Part shown: in pieces, positions 34,741-44,215 of the stretch
Layout: each line of letters begins with the position of its first letter
Position numbering within the stretch: the stretch's first letter is position 1
From: Paenibacillus sp. LHD-117
Lineage (GTDB): Bacteria > Bacillota > Bacilli > Paenibacillales > Paenibacillaceae
Assembly (NCBI RefSeq): GCF_030929555.1
Contig: NZ_JAVFVT010000029.1
Location: 1 to 64,000, forward strand
Direction: 5' to 3'
Length of the DNA: 64,000 nt
Notes under the pieces: model-generated
Told to the model about the DNA's origin: nothing
What the model saw: the letters and a program-made list of their open reading frames with translations, nothing else
Databases searched by the model: none
Translations under genes and position numbers: made by a program

Positions 34741-36211
34741 TTGGCTCGTCATGCCGCTGCTCGTCCCGTTGTTCACGGCGGTATTGCTCGTCCTGTTGAA
34801 ACGGCATATTCGTTGGCAACGATGGGTAAGCGGGGCGAGCAGCCTTGGAAACGTTGCGGTAGCCGTCCACATCGTCGCGCAAGTGAAACGGGAGGGCATC
34901 CAAACCCTGTATATGAGCGGTTGGGTGCCTCCGTACGGCATCGTATTCGTGGGGGATATGCTGGCTGCGCTGCTCGTGTTGGCCGCATCCGCCATCGGCG
35001 CGTTCATCGTATTTTTCTCTTTCTCCAGCATCGGCGAGGAGAGGGAGAGTTATTACTACTATCCATTATTGCAATTCCTGCTTGTCGGAGTAAGCGGTTC
35101 GTTCCTGACGGGGGATATATTCAACCTATTCGTCTGCTTCGAGGTGATGCTGGTCGCCTCCTACGCGCTGCTCGTGCTCGGAGGAACGGGACTGCAGTTG
35201 AGAGAAACGCTCAAATATGTGCTTATGAACGTTATTTCATCCGCGCTGTTCGTCGCTGCCGTCGCGTATCTCTATGGCGTGACGGGAACGCTGAATATGG
35301 CCGATCTGTCCGTTCGCGTAACGGAAGCGGGACAAGGAGGCATTCTGAACGTCATCGCGGTCCTGTTCCTGATCGTGTTCGCGCTTAAAGCGGGGCTGTT
35401 CCTGTTCTTCTGGCTGCCGGGATCCTACGGCGCGCCGCCGGCGGCGGTCACGGCGATCTTCGCCGCGCTGCTGACGAAGGTCGGGCTGTACGCGCTCATC
35501 CGAACCTTCACGCTGATCTTCCATCAAGACCCGAACGCCACGCATGGCTGGATCGCCTGGATGGCGGGAGCGACAATGGTGCTAGGCGCCTTCGGTGCGC
35601 TTGCGTACAAGGATATACCGCGCATCTTGAATTACAACGTCATCATCAGCGTCGGTTTTATCGCCTTCGGCTTGTCGACGGCTAACCGGGATTCGTTGGA
35701 AGGAGCCGTCTTTTATTTGGTGCACGATATGTTCGCCAAAGCGCTGCTCTTCATTTTGGGCGGTTTGATTATCACCGCGGCGGGCACGAATAAGCTGTCC
35801 GAGATGGACGGCTTGATGAAACGGAATCCGCTGCTCGGCTGGATGTTCTTCGCAACGGCGCTGGCGGTCGCCGGCATTCCGCCGCTGAGCGGCTTCGCGG
35901 GCAAGCTGTTGATCGTCCGGGGCGGTCTTGCGGGTGAGCAATACGCGCTTGCGGCCATCTCGCTTGCGACCAGCTTCATCGTGCTGTACTCGTTGGTACG
36001 ACTTTTCATCGGTGCTTTCTGGGGAGAAGAAAAAACGATGCCTGATGCCGCAGAGACAAGAAGGGCAAGCCTGATGCTGCCTGCGGCTGGGCTGCTGGCG
36101 GTCGTTGTCGCAATGGGGCTGGGTTCGGAGTGGGTATACGGGTTCGCCGAGCAGGCGGGTCGTACGCTGCTGGATCCGTCGATCTACGTGAATGCGGTGC
36201 TGAAGGAGTAG
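34733..36211 (+). CDS. mrpD: Mrp antiporter subunit D
   Basis: 492 residues, NuoN/NuoM-like antiporter subunit with about 14 membrane segments. Conserved proton-channel elements include FVCFEVMLVASYALL and GLFLFFWLPGSYGAPPAAVT. It overlaps mrpC at its start. With MrpA it forms the ion-translocating core. Confidence 0.95.
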   Translation: MNNWLVMPLLVPLFTAVLLVLLKRHIRWQRWVSGASSLGNVAVAVHIVAQVKREGIQTLYMSGWVPPYGIVFVGDMLAALLVLAASAIGAFIVFFSFSSIGEERESYYYYPLLQFLLVGVSGSFLTGDIFNLFVCFEVMLVASYALLVLGGTGLQLRETLKYVLMNVISSALFVAAVAYLYGVTGTLNMADLSVRVTEAGQGGILNVIAVLFLIVFALKAGLFLFFWLPGSYGAPPAAVTAIFAALLTKVGLYALIRTFTLIFHQDPNATHGWIAWMAGATMVLGAFGALAYKDIPRILNYNVIISVGFIAFGLSTANRDSLEGAVFYLVHDMFAKALLFILGGLIITAAGTNKLSEMDGLMKRNPLLGWMFFATALAVAGIPPLSGFAGKLLIVRGGLAGEQYALAAISLATSFIVLYSLVRLFIGAFWGEEKTMPDAAETRRASLMLPAAGLLAVVVAMGLGSEWVYGFAEQAGRTLLDPSIYVNAVLKE

Positions 36212-36217
36212 AGGCGA

Positions 36218-36553
36218 TTGAGAGGGATCAGAAAATCGTGGGCGGCAGTGAAGCTGTTCGCCCTGTTCATGAAGGAGCTGCTCGTGTCCAGCGTAGCTGT
36301 TCTGCAGCTGGTGATGAATCCGAAGCTGAACATCCGCCCCGGCATCTTCAAGCTGGATACGGAACTGAAGACGGACTTCGAAATTACTTTGCTGTCCTGC
36401 CTCATCTGCCTGACGCCGGGCACGATGACGCTCGACGTGTCCGGCGACGGTCGAACCTTGTATATTCACGCGATCGATATCGATGACGCGGAAGGGCTTG
36501 CGGCACAGATCAAAGGATCGTTCGAGCGGGCGATCATGGAGGTGACGAGATGA
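36218..36553 (+). CDS. mrpE: Mrp antiporter subunit E, short form
   Basis: 111 residues, against about 158 in B. subtilis MrpE. The first membrane helices of the family are missing or reduced: the visible part begins with WAAVKLFALFMKELLVSSVA, then the conserved soluble region LSCLICLTPGTMTLDVSGDG and HAIDIDD. The TTG start follows AAGGAG by nine nt, and the upstream 6 bp to mrpD leaves no room for a longer N-terminus. It overlaps mrpF by 4 bp. Confidence 0.88.
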   Translation: MRGIRKSWAAVKLFALFMKELLVSSVAVLQLVMNPKLNIRPGIFKLDTELKTDFEITLLSCLICLTPGTMTLDVSGDGRTLYIHAIDIDDAEGLAAQIKGSFERAIMEVTR

Positions 36554-36834
36554 TGCAGACGCTGCTGTGGGCTTCCCTTATTCTGTTGTCGCTTGCGGTG
36601 CTGGGCTGCTTGTACCGGCTGCTGCTCGGCCCGTCCATCTCGGACCGCATAACGGCGCTGGACACGATCGGTGTTCTGCTGTTGTCGATCATTGCCGTCA
36701 TCGGCATGGTGACCGGAACGCAAGCCTATCTCGACATCATCTTGGTCATTGGTATCCTGACGTTTATTGGAACGACGGCATTCGCCAGATATATCGAGAG
36801 GGGGGTCGTCATTGAATCCGGAGACGATCGATAA
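36550..36834 (+). CDS. mrpF: Mrp antiporter subunit F
   Basis: 94 residues, three transmembrane helices, with the family motif YRLLLGPSISDRITALDTIG. Its ATG overlaps the mrpE stop. Together with G it forms the small-subunit end of the complex. Confidence 0.94.
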   Translation: MMQTLLWASLILLSLAVLGCLYRLLLGPSISDRITALDTIGVLLLSIIAVIGMVTGTQAYLDIILVIGILTFIGTTAFARYIERGVVIESGDDR

Positions 36835-37204
36835 TATCATGGGGATAATCATCGGCGTGTTGGTGCTGCTCGGAGCGCTTGTTTCGGCCATCAGCGCTTT
36901 CGGGCTCATTCGGCTCCCAGATGTGTACCTTCGTTCCCACGCGGCCACGAAAAGCGCGACGTTAGGCGTGTTCCTTGTTCTCCTGGGAGCGTTCGTCTAC
37001 TTCTGGCTGTTCGAGGATCATGTCAGCATCAAGCTGCTGCTTGGCATCTTCTTTGTATTCCTGACATCGCCGGTTGCCGGTCACCTGAACGCGCGTGCGG
37101 CGTATCGTTCGGGCGTATCGCTTTGGAAGGGAAGCGTTCGCGACGATTTGAAGAAGGAAGTGAAGCGCGAGCGGCTAGAAGAGATCAAGCAGATGAACAC
37201 CTGA
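36812..37204 (+). CDS. mrpG: Mrp antiporter subunit G
   Basis: 130 residues, three transmembrane helices, with the PhaG/MnhG motif GLIRLPDVYLRSHAATKSAT and FVFLTSPVAGHLNARAAY. The start was set at TTG 36812 (five nt after GAGAGGGGGG), overlapping mrpF by 23 bp. An in-frame ATG at 36767 would place the start deep inside mrpF, and a later ATG lacks a ribosome-binding site. Last gene of the mrp operon. Confidence 0.93.
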   Translation: MNPETIDNIMGIIIGVLVLLGALVSAISAFGLIRLPDVYLRSHAATKSATLGVFLVLLGAFVYFWLFEDHVSIKLLLGIFFVFLTSPVAGHLNARAAYRSGVSLWKGSVRDDLKKEVKRERLEEIKQMNT

Positions 37205-37216
37205 TCGGCCAAATAG

Positions 37217-37262
37217 AAGGGGCTGCCCGGCGTCGGCGAGACGTCAGGCAGCCCCTTTTTTT
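37217..37262 (+). terminator. Mrp operon terminator
   Basis: Long stem AAGGGGCTGCC / GGCAGCCCCTT with a CGGCGTCGGCGAGACGT loop region and seven T residues. The convergent DUF4870 gene ends 7 bp beyond, so the stem may serve both directions. Confidence 0.88.
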
Positions 37263-37268
37263 GGAGGA

Positions 37269-37622
37269 TTAAAACTTTCTGGCTTGATCCTCTGCCCAAT
37301 CACCGATGAACGGAAGCTTGAACATCTTCCCTTGCAGGGCCAGCAGCATGAGCGCGATCCAGAGAATGAAGGTAAGGGGCGTAATAATCAGCGGGACAAT
37401 TAAACCGATAATCGGGATAATGCCGAGAATGAAGTTCAGAACGAGCAGAACGACGAATACGGCGGTGGATTGCATCGCATGGAACTTCACGAATCGGCTT
37501 TGTTTCTCGATGACGAGGAAAATGATTCCTGTAATGAAGCAAAGCGAGTAACATAGCAGGCCTGCTACTTTGGGGTCCAAACCTGTGGAAGACGGATCCG
37601 GATTCACTTGTACCGGTTGCAT
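37269..37622 (-). CDS. DUF4870 domain membrane protein
   Basis: 117 residues. After a polar N-terminus there are three hydrophobic helices, with KQSRFVKFHAMQSTAVF linking the first two, as in the DUF4870/YukE-like small membrane family. The function is unknown. The start was moved to ATG 37622 (ribosome-binding AGGGTGA); the longer reading frame has no such site. It converges with the mrp operon. Confidence 0.85.
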   Translation of the reverse strand: MQPVQVNPDPSSTGLDPKVAGLLCYSLCFITGIIFLVIEKQSRFVKFHAMQSTAVFVVLLVLNFILGIIPIIGLIVPLIITPLTFILWIALMLLALQGKMFKLPFIGDWAEDQARKF

Positions 37623-37766
37623 GGCGGACGATTCACCCTCTCTTGGACATAGTGTTGCAAGAATTGTATTCGATTCCGGAGCGCAATAGACCTTTTTTAA
37701 AAATATAAGAAAGGTTCGTCTTGTGCGACATTTTTCCACAATTGGGATAAAGTTTTGTCACGGGTT

Positions 37767-37793
37767 TGTAACCCCTGGCTAGTTCCTTTCGTC
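37767..37793 (+). promoter_or_regulatory. Putative ECF-type (SigM/SigX-like) promoter of the LCP gene
   Basis: -35 TGTAAC (37767-37772), 17-bp spacer, -10 CGTC (37790-37793, CGTCTACA). The AAC-type -35 and CGTC -10 match the cell-envelope-stress ECF pattern of B. subtilis, where LCP genes are sigma-M/X controlled. A TACAAT just downstream (37794-37799) could instead be a sigma-A -10, but no fitting -35 is seen. Confidence 0.5.
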
Positions 37794-37855
37794 TACAATG
37801 GGGAAGGAGCTGCCGATAGACAGATAGACGGGAAAAAAGATGGAGAGTGGAGATT

Positions 37856-38908
37856 ATGAAAAAACATAAACGGTTATACGCAATTGGAATCATCGCGGTC
37901 GTCCTGCTGGCCGCGGCTTACCTCAATCGGGAGACGCTGGCGATGGCCGGCTTCGACTGGTTCGTGCAGGATTCGCTCGAGAAGAAGCTGGAGACGACGT
38001 ACAAGCCGGCGGAAGGCCGCCAGCCGAAGCCTGTCGGTCTCGACCTGAAGAAGGAAGAGCCGTTCTCGATGCTGCTGCTGGGCGTCGATCAGCGCGATAA
38101 CGAGGTGGGACGTTCGGATACGATGATCTATTCGGTCGTGCGCCCTGCGGATGGCAAAATGCTGCTCGTGTCGATTCCGCGCGACTTGTACGTCGAGATT
38201 GTCGGCAAGGATCGCGAGGACAAGATCAACCATGCGTACGCCTTCGGCGGAGCGGGAATGACCATGGATACGGTAGAAGAGCTGCTGGATGCACCGGTTA
38301 ATCATTACGCGTCGGTCAACTTCGAAGGTTTCCGCGACGTCATCGACGCGATGGGCGGCATTGCGCTTCCGATCGAAGAGGACATGGTCAACGACGATTA
38401 CGGGCACGAGAAGTTCGTCATTGAGGGCGGTCAGGATCTGTATGACGGCAAGGACGCGCTGAACTTCGTGCGGTACCGGGAAGACGCTGGCGGCGACATG
38501 AACCGAACGGAGCGACATCAGCAGTTCCTTCATGCTATTATAGAAAAGGCGACAAGCATGAAGCAGTGGAGCAAGATTCCTTCCCTGATCGACATCATGG
38601 GAGAGAACTTCAGCACGGACATGATGCCGAGCGCCCTGATCGACATGTCGCAAGCCATGCTGACGAAAGGAGACCTGACGATGTACAGCCATACGATGCT
38701 GGGCCAAGGCGGGCGTCTGAATAACGGCGGGGCTTGGTATTATTTCGTCGATGAAGAAGATTTGGCGCAAGTACAGACGATGATCCACAATTGGCTGGAT
38801 GCCGATACGCCGTCCGCCAGCCTGATCCTCCCTCCGAAATATACGATGCAAGAGGAGAAGGAGGTAGAGTCGCTATCCAGCGCGGCGGCGACGAATAGAA
38901 CGGAGTGA
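37856..38908 (+). CDS. LytR-CpsA-Psr (LCP) family cell-wall glycopolymer ligase
   Basis: 350 residues. An N-terminal membrane anchor (LYAIGIIAVVLLAAAYL) is followed by the extracellular LCP domain with GVDQRDNEVGRSDTMIY, SIPRDLYVEI, DKINHAYAFGG and LNFVRYREDAGGDMNRTERHQ. LCP proteins attach teichoic acid or other glycopolymers to peptidoglycan. ATG 37856 was preferred over GTG 37847, which overlaps the GGAGAG ribosome-binding site. The C-terminal tail is polar. Confidence 0.93.
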   Translation: MKKHKRLYAIGIIAVVLLAAAYLNRETLAMAGFDWFVQDSLEKKLETTYKPAEGRQPKPVGLDLKKEEPFSMLLLGVDQRDNEVGRSDTMIYSVVRPADGKMLLVSIPRDLYVEIVGKDREDKINHAYAFGGAGMTMDTVEELLDAPVNHYASVNFEGFRDVIDAMGGIALPIEEDMVNDDYGHEKFVIEGGQDLYDGKDALNFVRYREDAGGDMNRTERHQQFLHAIIEKATSMKQWSKIPSLIDIMGENFSTDMMPSALIDMSQAMLTKGDLTMYSHTMLGQGGRLNNGGAWYYFVDEEDLAQVQTMIHNWLDADTPSASLILPPKYTMQEEKEVESLSSAAATNRTE

Positions 38909-38915
38909 ACGAAAC

Positions 38916-39326
38916 ATGAATATCGCGTTTTTCCTGCTGCCGAAGCAAGAGGTCGTATGCCTGACGCATGACACCACGCTGCGGCAAGCGCTCGAGCGGA
39001 TGGAGTTCCACCGGTTTTCCGCGGTCCCGATTCTTCATGCCGACGGAAGCTACTACGGTACGGTAACCGAAGGCGACCTGCTATGGTTCATGAAGAGCAG
39101 GCCGGATCTTACGTTCGAGAGCACGAATAAAGTGAAGCTGAGCGAGGTGCCGCTTCGGGTCACGAACCGCGCGGTCAATATCGACGCCAACATGGACGAT
39201 ATGATCTCGCTGGCGAAGGCGCAGAACTTCGTCCCCGTCGTGGACGACCGCAATCATTTTATCGGCATTGTACGAAGAAGCGAAATCATTGATTATTGCC
39301 AGAAGGGACTGTCCCAGCGGAGCTAG
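38916..39326 (+). CDS. CBS domain protein
   Basis: 136 residues consisting of a tandem CBS pair (about 10-60 and 78-130), e.g. TLRQALERMEFHRFSAVPIL and NFVPVVDDRNHFIGIVRRSEI. Such modules bind adenine nucleotides; in Firmicutes some stand-alone pairs bind cyclic di-AMP, but I see no sequence proof of that here. It lies 7 bp after the LCP gene and is probably co-transcribed. Confidence 0.88.
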   Translation: MNIAFFLLPKQEVVCLTHDTTLRQALERMEFHRFSAVPILHADGSYYGTVTEGDLLWFMKSRPDLTFESTNKVKLSEVPLRVTNRAVNIDANMDDMISLAKAQNFVPVVDDRNHFIGIVRRSEIIDYCQKGLSQRS

Positions 39327-39350
39327 TAAGCTCCCGGGACAGTTTTTTTT
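39306..39350 (+). terminator. Terminator of the LCP-CBS pair
   Basis: Stem GGACTGTCCC / GGGACAGT with an inner GGAGCT / AGCTCC hairpin and nine T residues. The 5' arm overlaps the last codons of the CBS gene. Confidence 0.88.
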
Positions 39351-39473
39351 CTTGAGATATAGGACGCAAATGTTGGCATGGACGGGATGCGTGCGAGAAG
39401 AAGCTTTTGTGCTATAATGGGTTGTGAATGCCTGATACCGGGTAACGAAACGAAGTCGTAAGAGGTGAACGGA

Positions 39474-40379
39474 TTGAAAACTGGGCTCAAACCCTTGTTA
39501 TGGAGCGGAGCGGCGCTCCTGCTGCTATTGCTCTTGGCTGTACCCGTACTAAACTTGCCCGCGCTGCTGTTCATAATGGTTCCGTACGTCGTCCTCTATT
39601 CGACGCTGTCCAGAGGAGCCTTCGTCTTGCACGTGCTCCCGGTCTGGATCGCCGCGGCGCTCATCGCGGGTCCCGCGGTGCTGATTATCGGCTTGTTCTT
39701 CCTGGTGCCCGCCATCGTGATGGGCCACTTGTACCGCAAGCAGACGCCCGCGGCCAAGGTTATCCGGGTCGTTGGCGTCATTATTCTGGCTCAGCTCATG
39801 CTGGAGCTGCTCGTGTTTGAGCTTGTGCTTGACCTATCGCTGCTGGATGCGATGAGCACGACCATCCGCGATACGTTCGACAGCGTCATGGCGCAGAGCG
39901 CGCTAGCAACGGAGTGGAGCCCCGAGCATACGGAATTGCTGATCTCGACCATTATTAACATGATTCCGCTCACGTTTATCGTGCTGGCTTATGTGTACGC
40001 GGTATTGTCGCATTACGTCGCGAGAAGAGTGGTAATCCGAAACGGGCTGGACGTGCCTGCGTTCGCCAAAGCGAAGGATTGGCGGCTTCCGCGTGTGTTA
40101 GTCATCTATTATTTGATCGCTTATGTGCTGGACCTGTTCATGAATAGCACCAGCGAATCGTTCCTGGCCGTCGCGCTCATGAATCTCGTGCCGCTCCTCA
40201 GTTACGTGTTCGCGATTCAAGCGATCGGTTTCTTCTTCTATATTGCGCATCATCGCGATTGGAATAGGGCGGTTCCCGTTCTCATTGCCATCCCTGTGCT
40301 GCTGATTCCGCCGCTTAGCTTGATTGGCGTTCTGGATACCGCCTTCCCGATCCGGAAGGCGTTCACTAAATCACACTAG
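39474..40379 (+). CDS. yybS: DUF2232 family membrane protein (YybS-like)
   Basis: 301 residues with about eight transmembrane helices, including AVPVLNLPALLFIMVPYVVL and GFFFYIAHHRDWNRAVPVL. It matches the DUF2232/YybS family that precedes gdpP in Bacillales. The molecular role is unknown; a membrane or transport function is suggested only by topology. The TTG start at 39474 follows AGAGGTGA; a GTG at 39465 is inside that site. Confidence 0.88.
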   Translation: MKTGLKPLLWSGAALLLLLLLAVPVLNLPALLFIMVPYVVLYSTLSRGAFVLHVLPVWIAAALIAGPAVLIIGLFFLVPAIVMGHLYRKQTPAAKVIRVVGVIILAQLMLELLVFELVLDLSLLDAMSTTIRDTFDSVMAQSALATEWSPEHTELLISTIINMIPLTFIVLAYVYAVLSHYVARRVVIRNGLDVPAFAKAKDWRLPRVLVIYYLIAYVLDLFMNSTSESFLAVALMNLVPLLSYVFAIQAIGFFFYIAHHRDWNRAVPVLIAIPVLLIPPLSLIGVLDTAFPIRKAFTKSH

Positions 40380-40398
40380 CACAGGAGCGATTCGCATT

Positions 40399-42360
40399 AT
40401 GCCCAAGTTTCTTGTAACGAGATGGCACGGCATGCACCATGTTGCGGCGCTCGCTGTGCTCGTCACTCTCTCAGCCGTGCTGGCCTGGTTCCACTGGGCG
40501 GCCGGACTTGCCGGCTTCATCCTCGCGATCGGGGTCGGCGTTTATAGTTACTTCGCGGAGCGGGCGTTCCGCAAGGATCTTAAGACGTATCTGGGCACGT
40601 TGTCCTACCGCGTGAAGAAAAGCGGCAACGATGTCATCAGCGAGCTGCCGTTCGGCATCATTCTCTATCATGAAGAACGTACCGTGGAATGGCATAATCC
40701 ATACATCGCGAAGATTTTCGAACGGGAGAACGTCATCGGCGTGCCGCTGACGGAGCTGTTCCCGACGCTGCAGCATGCCAAGGATCGAGAGGGCATCATC
40801 GAAGCGGCGGTCGGCTCGCAGATGTACCAGCTGATCTTCCGTCCGAAGGATAGAATCCTGTACGTCAAGAACATCACCGAGCTCTGGCAGCTTAGCCGCA
40901 AGTACGAGGACGAGAAGCTGTCGCTCGGCGTCGTCATGATCGACAACTTGGAGGAAGTGACCCAGGGTCTTGACGATCACCAGCGAAGCTCGCTGCTTGC
41001 GAAGGTCACGACGGAAATTACGGAGTGGGCGCAGCAATACAAGATCTATTTGAAAAGGCTCACGTCGGACCGGTTCCTGCTTATTACGGATCATAAGACG
41101 CTCCGCCAGCTTGAGCATTCCCGGTTCGTCATTCTGGACGAGGTAAGGGAGATGACGGGTGATCAGAAAATACCGGTCACGCTCAGCATCGGATTCGCCG
41201 CCGGGGCCGAACAGATTACGGAACTTGGGCAATGGGCGCATACAAGCCTCGACATCGCGCTCGGCCGAGGCGGAGATCAGGCGGCCGTTAAGGTTGCCGG
41301 CCGGCAATCGTTCTACGGCGGTAAGACGAACGCCGTCGAGAAACGCACGCGCGTAAGGGCGAGGGTCGTGGCGCATGCGCTGCGGGATCTGATGCGCGAG
41401 AGCCACAATATTATCATTATGGGTCACAAGTTCCCTGACATGGACGCGATAGGCGCGGCGGTAGGCGTGCTAAAGGCCGCCCAGCTGTTCGGGAAGGAAG
41501 CATACATTGTGCTGGAAGGCGTCAATCCTTCAATCGAGAAGCTGATGGAGCTGCTGCGTGAAGAGGAGAAGCTGTCGAAGCGGTTCATCTCGCCGGAGCA
41601 GGCGCTCTCGCTCATGACGCCTCAGTCGCTGGCCGTTGTCGTCGATACGCATAAGGCATCTTTGGTGAAGGAGCCGAAGCTGCTTTCGCTGACCGAGCGG
41701 ATCGTCGTCATCGACCATCATCGCAGAGGCGAGGAATTTATCAATAATGCCATTCTCGTCTATATGGAACCGTACGCGTCTTCGACTTGCGAGCTCGTCA
41801 CCGAGCTGTTGCAATATATCCACGAACGCGTCGGACTGGATGTCCGTGAAGCGACGGCGCTTCTCGCCGGCATTACGGTAGACACAAAGAGCTTCTCGAT
41901 GCGGACGGGAGCGAGGACGTTCGAAGCGGCTTCGTTCCTGCGGCGGGGCGGCGCGGACCCGATGGTCATTCAGCGCATGCTGCAAGAGGATCTTGAAGGA
42001 TACGTAAGCAAGGCCGAAATTATCAAACACGCGGAAGTGCTGTACGACCATGTCGCGATCGCCGTCGTCGAACAGGGCATACGCAATTCGCAGCTGCTCA
42101 TCGCGAAATCGGCGGATACGCTGCTCAACATGACCGACATTCTGGCTTCGTTCGTCATCGGCGAGCGGCCGGACGGCCTCATCGGCATTAGCGCCCGCTC
42201 GCTCGGCGGCATGAACGTTCAAGTCGTCATGGAACGGATGGGCGGAGGCGGCCATCTGACCAACGCGGCGGCGCAGATGGAAGGCACGGTCTACGAAGTT
42301 GCCGGCAAGCTGAAGCAGGTACTCGAACAAATTGAATCGGAAGAGGGGTTATTCGAATGA
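40399..42360 (+). CDS. gdpP: Cyclic di-AMP phosphodiesterase GdpP
   Basis: 653 residues. Two N-terminal membrane helices, a PAS-like haem-sensing domain (about 60-150), a degenerate GGDEF domain (LTSDRFLLIT replaces GGDEF), and a DHH/DHHA1 catalytic domain with GHKFPDMDAIGAA, VVDTHK, VIDHHRR and the C-terminal GGGGH motif. It degrades c-di-AMP to pApA; this links it to the Ktr K+ system in this window. The start was set at ATG 40399, after AGGAGCG. It overlaps rplI by 4 bp (ATGA). Confidence 0.96.
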   Translation: MPKFLVTRWHGMHHVAALAVLVTLSAVLAWFHWAAGLAGFILAIGVGVYSYFAERAFRKDLKTYLGTLSYRVKKSGNDVISELPFGIILYHEERTVEWHNPYIAKIFERENVIGVPLTELFPTLQHAKDREGIIEAAVGSQMYQLIFRPKDRILYVKNITELWQLSRKYEDEKLSLGVVMIDNLEEVTQGLDDHQRSSLLAKVTTEITEWAQQYKIYLKRLTSDRFLLITDHKTLRQLEHSRFVILDEVREMTGDQKIPVTLSIGFAAGAEQITELGQWAHTSLDIALGRGGDQAAVKVAGRQSFYGGKTNAVEKRTRVRARVVAHALRDLMRESHNIIIMGHKFPDMDAIGAAVGVLKAAQLFGKEAYIVLEGVNPSIEKLMELLREEEKLSKRFISPEQALSLMTPQSLAVVVDTHKASLVKEPKLLSLTERIVVIDHHRRGEEFINNAILVYMEPYASSTCELVTELLQYIHERVGLDVREATALLAGITVDTKSFSMRTGARTFEAASFLRRGGADPMVIQRMLQEDLEGYVSKAEIIKHAEVLYDHVAIAVVEQGIRNSQLLIAKSADTLLNMTDILASFVIGERPDGLIGISARSLGGMNVQVVMERMGGGGHLTNAAAQMEGTVYEVAGKLKQVLEQIESEEGLFE

Positions 42361-42800
42361 AAGTAATCTTCCTGCAAGACGTGAAGGGTCAAGGGAAAAA
42401 GGGCGAGGTAAAAGAGCTGTCCGAAGGATACGTGCGCAACTTCTTGCTGCCGAAAGGTCTCGCGAAGCTCGCGTCCGACGGAAACTTGAAGACACTGGAG
42501 GTTCAGAACGCATCGGAAGTGAAGCGCAAGGCGAAGGAGAAGGAAGACGCGCAGGCGCTGGCCAAGAAGCTGGAAGAGACGACAGTCGTCGTAAAAGCGA
42601 AAGCGGGCGAAGGCGGCCGCCTATTCGGCGCCGTAACGAGCAAGCAAGTTGCCGAAGCGCTGGCCGCGCTTGGCGTGAAGATCGATAAGCGCAAGATCGA
42701 GATGGACGATCCGATCCGCACGCTCGGCGTGACGCAAGTGCCGGTGAAGCTTCATCCGGAAGTAAAGGCGAAGCTGAACGTGCAGACTTCGGAAGAATAG
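42357..42800 (+). CDS. rplI: 50S ribosomal protein L9
   Basis: 147 residues. MKVIFLQDVKGQGKKGEVKE is the diagnostic L9 N-terminus; a long connecting helix and the second RNA-binding domain (KHPEVK-type end) follow. Its start overlaps the gdpP stop codon, as in B. subtilis. Confidence 0.97.
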   Translation: MKVIFLQDVKGQGKKGEVKELSEGYVRNFLLPKGLAKLASDGNLKTLEVQNASEVKRKAKEKEDAQALAKKLEETTVVVKAKAGEGGRLFGAVTSKQVAEALAALGVKIDKRKIEMDDPIRTLGVTQVPVKLHPEVKAKLNVQTSEE

Positions 42801-42848
42801 TCCCGCATAACCATCATGGTCCGCCATGATTGAAAGGAGAAGCGCTAG

Positions 42849-44210
42849 ATGAGTACGGAATTGATGTTCGACCGGGTTCCACCGCAGAATATGGAGGCTG
42901 AGCAGGCTGTCATCGGGGCGATCCTGATCCAGCCGGAAGCGCTCATCACCGCGATGGAACGGGTACGCAGCGAAGACTTCTACAGCAGCAGCCACGGCCG
43001 CATCTACGAAGCGATGATAGAGCTAGGCGAGAATAACCAGCCGGTCGACCTCGTGACCCTTACGGCGCATCTTCAGGATCAGGGCCTGCTCGAGGAGATT
43101 GGCGGCGTCAGTTATTTGGCCAAGCTGGCCAATGCGGTGCCGACAGCCGCCAACGTCGATTATTACGCGCAGATCGTCGAAGAGAAATCGATGCTCCGCA
43201 GGCTGATCCGCACGGCTACTAATATCGTGTCGGATGGGTATGCTAATGCGGAAGACGTGGGTGTCCTTCTTAGCGACGCCGAGAAGAAGATTCTCGAAAT
43301 ATCGAACCGCCGCTCCAGCAGCGGCTTCATCTCCATCCGGGACGTGTTGATGGAAGTATTCGAGAAGGTCGAGTTCCTCTATACGAACAAAGGCGGAACG
43401 ACGGGCATTCCGTCGGGCTTCGTCGATCTCGACAAGATGACGGCCGGCTTCCAGCGAAGCGATCTGATCATCGTCGCGGCGCGGCCTTCCGTGGGCAAGA
43501 CAGCCTTCGCGCTTAACGTCGCCCAGAACGTGGGCGTGAGAGCGAAGGAAACCGTCGCGATCTTCTCGCTCGAGATGTCCGCGGCGCAGCTCGTGCAGCG
43601 GATTATCTGCGCCGAGGCGAACGTCGACGCGACGCGGATGCGGACCGGCAGCTTGGAGGGCGACGACTGGGAGAAGCTCACGATGGCGATCGGCGCCTTG
43701 TCGGAAGCCCAGATTTTCATCGACGACACGCCGGGCATTACGGTGGCCGACATCCGCGCGAAGTGCCGGAGGCTGAAGAAGGAGCGCGGGCTTGGCATGA
43801 TCCTGATCGATTACCTGCAGCTCATTCAAGGCCGGGGCAAAGCCGGCGAGAACCGCCAGCAGGAAGTATCGGAGATTTCCCGTACGCTGAAGATGATCGC
43901 GCGCGAGCTTGAAGTGCCCGTGATCGCGTTGTCCCAGCTTAGCCGGGGTGTTGAGCAGCGCCAAGACAAGCGGCCGATGATGTCCGACCTTCGGGAATCC
44001 GGTTCCATCGAGCAGGATGCCGATATCGTCGCGTTCCTTTACCGGGACGATTACTACGATAAGGAATCCGAGAAGAAAAACATTATCGAGATTATTCTCG
44101 CCAAGCAGCGGAACGGGCCGGTCGGCACGGTCGAGCTGGTTTTCCTCAAAAACTTCAATAAATTCGTCAACTTGGATCGGACCCATCAGGATCCGTCGCA
44201 AGCATCGTAA
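42849..44210 (+). CDS. dnaB: Replicative DNA helicase DnaB (B. subtilis DnaC)
   Basis: 453 residues. The N-terminal helicase dimerisation domain is followed by a RecA-like ATPase with Walker A ARPSVGKTAFALN and Walker B MILIDYLQLIQG. The hexamer unwinds at the fork. The gene follows rplI, the standard Bacillales neighbourhood, and ends at a good terminator. Confidence 0.97.
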   Translation: MSTELMFDRVPPQNMEAEQAVIGAILIQPEALITAMERVRSEDFYSSSHGRIYEAMIELGENNQPVDLVTLTAHLQDQGLLEEIGGVSYLAKLANAVPTAANVDYYAQIVEEKSMLRRLIRTATNIVSDGYANAEDVGVLLSDAEKKILEISNRRSSSGFISIRDVLMEVFEKVEFLYTNKGGTTGIPSGFVDLDKMTAGFQRSDLIIVAARPSVGKTAFALNVAQNVGVRAKETVAIFSLEMSAAQLVQRIICAEANVDATRMRTGSLEGDDWEKLTMAIGALSEAQIFIDDTPGITVADIRAKCRRLKKERGLGMILIDYLQLIQGRGKAGENRQQEVSEISRTLKMIARELEVPVIALSQLSRGVEQRQDKRPMMSDLRESGSIEQDADIVAFLYRDDYYDKESEKKNIIEIILAKQRNGPVGTVELVFLKNFNKFVNLDRTHQDPSQAS

Positions 44211-44215
44211 ATATC

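Noticed and set aside
37682..37700. AAAATATAAGAAAGG resembling the start of repeat family 2
   Set aside because: Similarity stops after about 15 bases; the conserved block and the right hairpin are absent.
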